From RGIG4140 sp045655105 (GTDB lineage Bacteria; Pseudomonadota; Alphaproteobacteria; CAAHEQ01; UBA3637), in contig JAZOOQ010000012.1 of assembly GCA_045655105.1 (NCBI GenBank), forward strand, positions 1 to 8,654: DNA of 8,654 nucleotides, in the 5' to 3' direction. This document shows, piece after piece, positions 5,264-8,654 of the stretch. Each line of letters opens with the position of its first letter. The stretch's first letter is position 1. A program made the translations under genes and the position numbers. The notes below the pieces were generated by a model that ran no database searches, had not been told where the DNA came from, and saw only the letters and a list, made by a program, of their open reading frames with translations.

Positions 5264-6571
5264 ATGAAAAAAACACTGTTACTTGGGGTTGGGTTAATGT
5301 TTTTAAGTTATCAAGCGGTTGCTCAAAGCGCGTTAGAAGAAGCTTCTTTATTGCCCCTTGAAGGCGAAGAAAACTTGCAAGAAAACATTGCCCTCAATCA
5401 AGAGGATTTAAAAAAGTTTCATCCATATAAAGCAAAATCTGTTCATTCAAAAATTTCAAAATCAAAAAAGAGGGCCAAGCATCAAAAAGATTCAGAAGGT
5501 TCTTGGGCCAAAGAATATCAAAAAGCCAAACAGCGTTTTCAAAACAACACGGGCATCAATTATTCCCTTGATGTTTCACTTCTTGGCCAACGCGGAAGCC
5601 CAAATGGCAAAATCACTCCGTGGCAAACCCAGTATTACGGCTCTTTAAACTGGGATTTATTTCAATCTGAACGATTTGGAAGTGGCTCCATTCAAGTAGC
5701 TTATACGCTTATCAGATATTGGAACAAAAATGCTTCAATTTTGGGCAACAACATTGGCATTGCAACGCCATTAAATGATTATACTGAAAAAGCAAATTAT
5801 TTTGATCAACTTTCCTATACTCAAAACTTTTCAGGGGCATTAAAATCATTAAGCGTAACGCTTGGGCAATTTCCGCTTTATAACTTTGATGGTATGGAAT
5901 ATAATTCAAATCAACAGATTAACTTTTTAAATGAAGCGCTTTCTCAAAATTTAACAGGCGTTTATCCAACAGCTGGTTTAGGTGGATATATCACTTGGGC
6001 ACCCTCTTCCTTATTTTCTTTAACCGCTGGCGCGCAAGATGCCACAAACGTTTCAGGCAACCGTATCACAACAAAAAATTTATCCGATAAAAAATTCACT
6101 TCGTTTTTAAGTGCCAATTATTCACCCACCAATTCTTTAGGGGAATTGCAATTAAGCTTGCTTCTTTATCATCAACCAAGCGTTGAAGAACAAACGGGAA
6201 AAGCTTATGGTTGGAGCTTTAACATTCAACAAAACATTGGCACAAAATGGGCTGTTTTTGGGCGGGCAAATGGCGTGAGCCACGCTTTAACGGGATTTAA
6301 TCAATCTTATGTTTTAGGAGGCGTTTATAATAATCCCTTTAACCGAAACATGCTGGATCAAATTGGCTTGGCCTATGCGCTAAACAAGGTTGATAAACAA
6401 GCAATGCAAAGCAATAGGAATTGGGAAAATGTTTTAGAAGGATATTATTCCTTTGGCATTGGCTCTACGCTGATTATCACGCCAGATATTCAATTTTATA
6501 TTAATCCAGCGCTGAATAATAAAAGCCATACGGCAACTGTTGCTTCCATCAGAGCCACATTTATGTTTTAA
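5264..6571 (+). CDS. OprB-family carbohydrate-selective porin
   Basis: This 435-residue outer-membrane beta-barrel probably admits sugars or other small solutes to the periplasm. A signal peptide covers residues 1-20, with cleavage after the AVA before Gln21. Residues 21-95 form a polar, lysine-rich segment (strongly basic at 56-75) before the barrel. From about 98 the chain alternates aromatic and polar residues in amphipathic strands with Gly/Asn turns. It carries OprB-like stretches around LGQFPLYNFDG (200-210) and GVYPTAGLGGYITW (232-245), then the typical near-terminal TPDIQFYINPALNN (406-419). It ends in the terminal phenylalanine expected for BAM-dependent assembly. The length suits the family. 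It is the first gene of a two-gene operon; the stop codon is three bases before the next ATG. Family assignment is good, but substrate specificity cannot be read from the sequence. Confidence 0.88.
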   Translation: MKKTLLLGVGLMFLSYQAVAQSALEEASLLPLEGEENLQENIALNQEDLKKFHPYKAKSVHSKISKSKKRAKHQKDSEGSWAKEYQKAKQRFQNNTGINYSLDVSLLGQRGSPNGKITPWQTQYYGSLNWDLFQSERFGSGSIQVAYTLIRYWNKNASILGNNIGIATPLNDYTEKANYFDQLSYTQNFSGALKSLSVTLGQFPLYNFDGMEYNSNQQINFLNEALSQNLTGVYPTAGLGGYITWAPSSLFSLTAGAQDATNVSGNRITTKNLSDKKFTSFLSANYSPTNSLGELQLSLLLYHQPSVEEQTGKAYGWSFNIQQNIGTKWAVFGRANGVSHALTGFNQSYVLGGVYNNPFNRNMLDQIGLAYALNKVDKQAMQSNRNWENVLEGYYSFGIGSTLIITPDIQFYINPALNNKSHTATVASIRATFMF

Positions 6572-6574
6572 CGC

Positions 6575-7492
6575 ATGATTGATAAACTGATTAAACTTTT
6601 AAGCTTTTTCTTTTTTTTGTTTGGGCTTTATATGGTTTATAAAGAAATAAAGCTGATTGGAAGCGAAAAGATTTTTGCTGGCCTAAATAACACCTCTCTT
6701 TTCATTTTGGTTTTAGGTTCTTTGGCAACGATTTTTAACTTTATTATTCTTTCATTTTATGACCGCTTGGGGCTTTTATATTTAAAGAAAAAGCTTTCTT
6801 TTTTAAAAACACTTCAGCTATCAGCGCTTAGTTTTGCCGTCAGCAATTTAGCAGGCCACACCTATGCTTCAGGGGGCGCAATCAGATATTTATTTTTGCG
6901 CCCGCTTGGATTTAAGAAAAAAGAAATCCTTTTATTGGTAACGCTTATTTCTCTTTTTTCAATTTTTGGCTTATTGGGAACGCTTTTTTTAGCGCTTTTA
7001 CTTAAAGTTTTATTTGTTGTTCCAATTCAATGGCATCATCCCTTGATTCTTTATTTTTCTAGCATAGGCATTTTAATGTTTTTTCTTCTTTATTTTAAGC
7101 TGGATTCACAAAAAGAAAAAACCTTTCAAATTAAAAATGAAAAAATTTTGCTCCCTCAAAAGACCCTCAGTTTTAAAGGGCTTTTGGTTGGTTGTTTAGA
7201 TCTTTTAAGCTTATTTTTGGTGTTTTATATTTTTTTAAACTTACCTGATGCCAATTTTTTAAGCGTTTTTATTGCTTTTATCTTGGCTTCTTTTCTTGCC
7301 TTTTTATCGCAAGTTCCTGCTGGCATTGGGGTTTTTGAAAGCTCCTTTTTAAGCCTTTTTCCCCATACCCTACCCCAAAAAGAAAATATTTTATTGGCCT
7401 TTATTCTTTATCGCTTGATTTATTATATTCTTCCCTTTTTAATCTCGAGCAGTTATTTTTTGATTCAAAAATTAAAAACTAAAAAAAAATAA
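6575..7492 (+). CDS. MprF/YbhN-type flippase-like membrane protein
   Basis: This 305-residue, very hydrophobic inner-membrane protein has about seven or eight membrane segments and a lysine-rich C-terminal end. It matches the lysylphosphatidylglycerol synthase transmembrane family (PF03706, UPF0104). Signatures are YDRLG (62-66), SNLAGHTYASGGAIRY (90-105), VPAGIGVFES (247-256) and YRLIYYILPF (279-288). In MprF this domain flips aminoacylated phospholipid and is joined to a cytosolic aminoacyl-transferase domain. That domain is absent here and the length fits the stand-alone family, so a lipid or isoprenoid-linked substrate is plausible but unproven. The ATG follows the porin stop by three bases and I see no convincing separate ribosome binding site, which suggests translational coupling. 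A terminator follows directly after the stop codon. Confidence 0.85.
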   Translation: MIDKLIKLLSFFFFLFGLYMVYKEIKLIGSEKIFAGLNNTSLFILVLGSLATIFNFIILSFYDRLGLLYLKKKLSFLKTLQLSALSFAVSNLAGHTYASGGAIRYLFLRPLGFKKKEILLLVTLISLFSIFGLLGTLFLALLLKVLFVVPIQWHHPLILYFSSIGILMFFLLYFKLDSQKEKTFQIKNEKILLPQKTLSFKGLLVGCLDLLSLFLVFYIFLNLPDANFLSVFIAFILASFLAFLSQVPAGIGVFESSFLSLFPHTLPQKENILLAFILYRLIYYILPFLISSSYFLIQKLKTKKK

Positions 7493-7497
7493 ATAAA

Positions 7498-7532
7498 AAA
7501 AGAACCACTTAAAAAAGTGGCTCTTTTCTTTT
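7498..7532. terminator. Bidirectional terminator between convergent genes
   Basis: Thirteen-base arms at 7498-7510 and 7515-7527 enclose a four-base loop, with T-rich sequence on both sides. One position is an A-C mismatch on the plus strand and a G-U wobble on the minus strand, so it is stronger for the minus-strand antiporter transcript but should also end the porin operon. It occupies almost the whole gap between the two stop codons. Confidence 0.85.
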
Positions 7533-7540
7533 AAGGCAAA

Positions 7541-8654
7541 TTATAACGTTAACAACTTATGCGAAAAAGCATAAAGCGCAATGAGTGCTGTTGCCAAAAG
7601 AATCACACATAAGGCTTTTTCAGATTCATTAAACATTTTAAGCCCGTTTGGCGCTGTTTCATCCGCAAAAAACCTTGCCCCTTGCTCATGCCGGCTGATC
7701 ATATAAAGCGGAATGCCAAGTGCAATGAAAATCACCGCCATTAATAAATATGAAAGACCTGCGGCATAAATGAGCCATAAGGCATAAATCGATCCCAAAA
7801 AACCAGTAATCAATGCTGAAAACCTTGTGATTCCTGCTTTTGAAAGGAATTCATGATCTTCGCAAATCTTCCATAAATAAAGCGCGCTCATAAAGTAAGC
7901 CGGTAACACCATAACGCCCGTGATGGAAAGCATGGTATTCCACGCATTATTTGAAAAATAAACAAGCATCATCACCAATTGCATTAAAAAGCTGGTTACC
8001 CATAAAGAAACTTCTGGTGAACCATTTTTATTTTCATCTGCAAAAACTTTTGGAAAAGCCCCATTTTTGGCCATGGCATGAGGCATTTCCGCCACAATCA
8101 TGGTCCAAGAAAGCCAGCTAGCTAAAATGGCAACAATCATGCCGATATTCATTAAATAGGCACCCCCTTTGCCGATCACATGTTCAAGCACGCCGGCCGT
8201 TGATGGGTTGGGAATTTGAGCCAACTGAGCTTGACTTAAAAGACCAAATGGCAAAACAGAAAGCAACACATAAATAATTAAACACCCCAAAAATCCAATT
8301 AAAGTTGCCTTACCTACATCTGATTGATTTTGAGCTCTGCCTGATAAAACAACAGCGCCTTCAATCCCAATAAAGGCCCACAAAGTTACCAACATAGTGT
8401 TTTTAATTTGATCAGCAATGCTGCCCAATTTATCATCCACACCCTGCCCCCAAAAATCAAAGTCAAACTTATCAAAATTAAACACGGCCGCTGAAATGAT
8501 GATAAACAACACCAGTGGAACAATTTTAGCAATGGTGACAACCAAATTAATAAAAGCTGCTTGTTTCACCCCTCTTAACACCAAAAAGTTAAAAAACCAA
8601 ATTAAAATTGAACCGCCTATAATGGAATTTAAATTATTTCCTCCTTGAAAAACC
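7541..8654 (-). CDS. Basic amino acid/ornithine antiporter (ArcD-like), 5' end outside window
   Basis: This is an inner-membrane exchanger of the APC superfamily, basic amino acid/polyamine antiporter group, which swaps an amino acid for its product (arginine for ornithine in ArcD). The reading frame runs open to the window edge. A TTG at 8582-8584 inside it is only a leucine codon, and the upstream codons continue as VFQGGNNLNS, then SILIWFFNFLVLRG. About 370 residues are visible. Family members are usually near 470, so roughly 100 N-terminal residues, including the first membrane segments, lie beyond position 8654. Visible family features are VLRGVKQAAFIN just after a membrane segment, FIGIEGAVVLSGRAQ (about 8374-8330) and DVGKATLIGF, with about nine or ten further membrane segments. 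Arginine/ornithine is the best guess. Lysine or histidine exchange is possible, as residues alone do not decide. A terminator follows 9 bp beyond the stop codon. Confidence 0.88.
   Translation of the reverse strand, partial: VFQGGNNLNSIIGGSILIWFFNFLVLRGVKQAAFINLVVTIAKIVPLVLFIIISAAVFNFDKFDFDFWGQGVDDKLGSIADQIKNTMLVTLWAFIGIEGAVVLSGRAQNQSDVGKATLIGFLGCLIIYVLLSVLPFGLLSQAQLAQIPNPSTAGVLEHVIGKGGAYLMNIGMIVAILASWLSWTMIVAEMPHAMAKNGAFPKVFADENKNGSPEVSLWVTSFLMQLVMMLVYFSNNAWNTMLSITGVMVLPAYFMSALYLWKICEDHEFLSKAGITRFSALITGFLGSIYALWLIYAAGLSYLLMAVIFIALGIPLYMISRHEQGARFFADETAPNGLKMFNESEKALCVILLATALIALYAFSHKLLTL

Noticed and set aside
8582..8584. Start of the antiporter at 8584
   Set aside because: The codon is TTG in the middle of a membrane protein, the frame remains open to the window edge, and the upstream residues continue the family pattern.

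Overview
The window is AT-rich, Gram-negative bacterial DNA. Evidence for an outer membrane is an OprB-type porin ending in phenylalanine and a separate exported protein with a Sec signal peptide. The low G+C content and the large ankyrin-repeat protein suggest a host-associated lineage. The form of triose-phosphate isomerase is compatible with an AT-rich alphaproteobacterium. No rRNA or marker gene here settles this, so the taxonomic placement is a weak inference.

Layout: (i) 94-1596, minus strand: tpiA followed 15 bp later by a small exported four-cysteine protein that starts with GTG, then an intrinsic terminator; a candidate promoter precedes tpiA. (ii) 1494-2364, about 870 bp with no convincing gene: a G/T-rich, nearly C-free degenerate repeat array (about 1691-2040), a sigma70-like plus-strand promoter (2125-2152) and an otherwise unexplained plus-strand terminator (2210-2236), which together could define a small RNA of about 78 nt, then the terminator of the next gene. 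(iii) 2365-5034, minus strand: an 889-residue ankyrin-repeat protein with a duplicated helical module, a Pro-rich linker, one membrane segment near the C-terminus and an Asn/Ser/Thr-rich tail, driven by a near-consensus promoter and a strong ribosome binding site. (iv) 5264-7492, plus strand, divergent from (iii): an OprB-like porin and, 3 bp later, an MprF/YbhN-type integral membrane protein, very probably one operon. (v) 7498-7532: a bidirectional terminator between convergent genes. (vi) 7541-8654, minus strand: a basic amino acid antiporter of the APC superfamily, cut by the window edge.

Functionally, the window combines central metabolism (TpiA), envelope functions (porin, flippase-like protein), amino acid exchange and a probable interaction protein. 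The most unusual items are the repeat array with its dyad cores, the candidate small RNA next to it, and the ankyrin protein, whose membrane segment has charge flanks that do not fit a simple cytoplasmic N-terminal orientation. These gene families are known; the intergenic elements are the part that may be undescribed.
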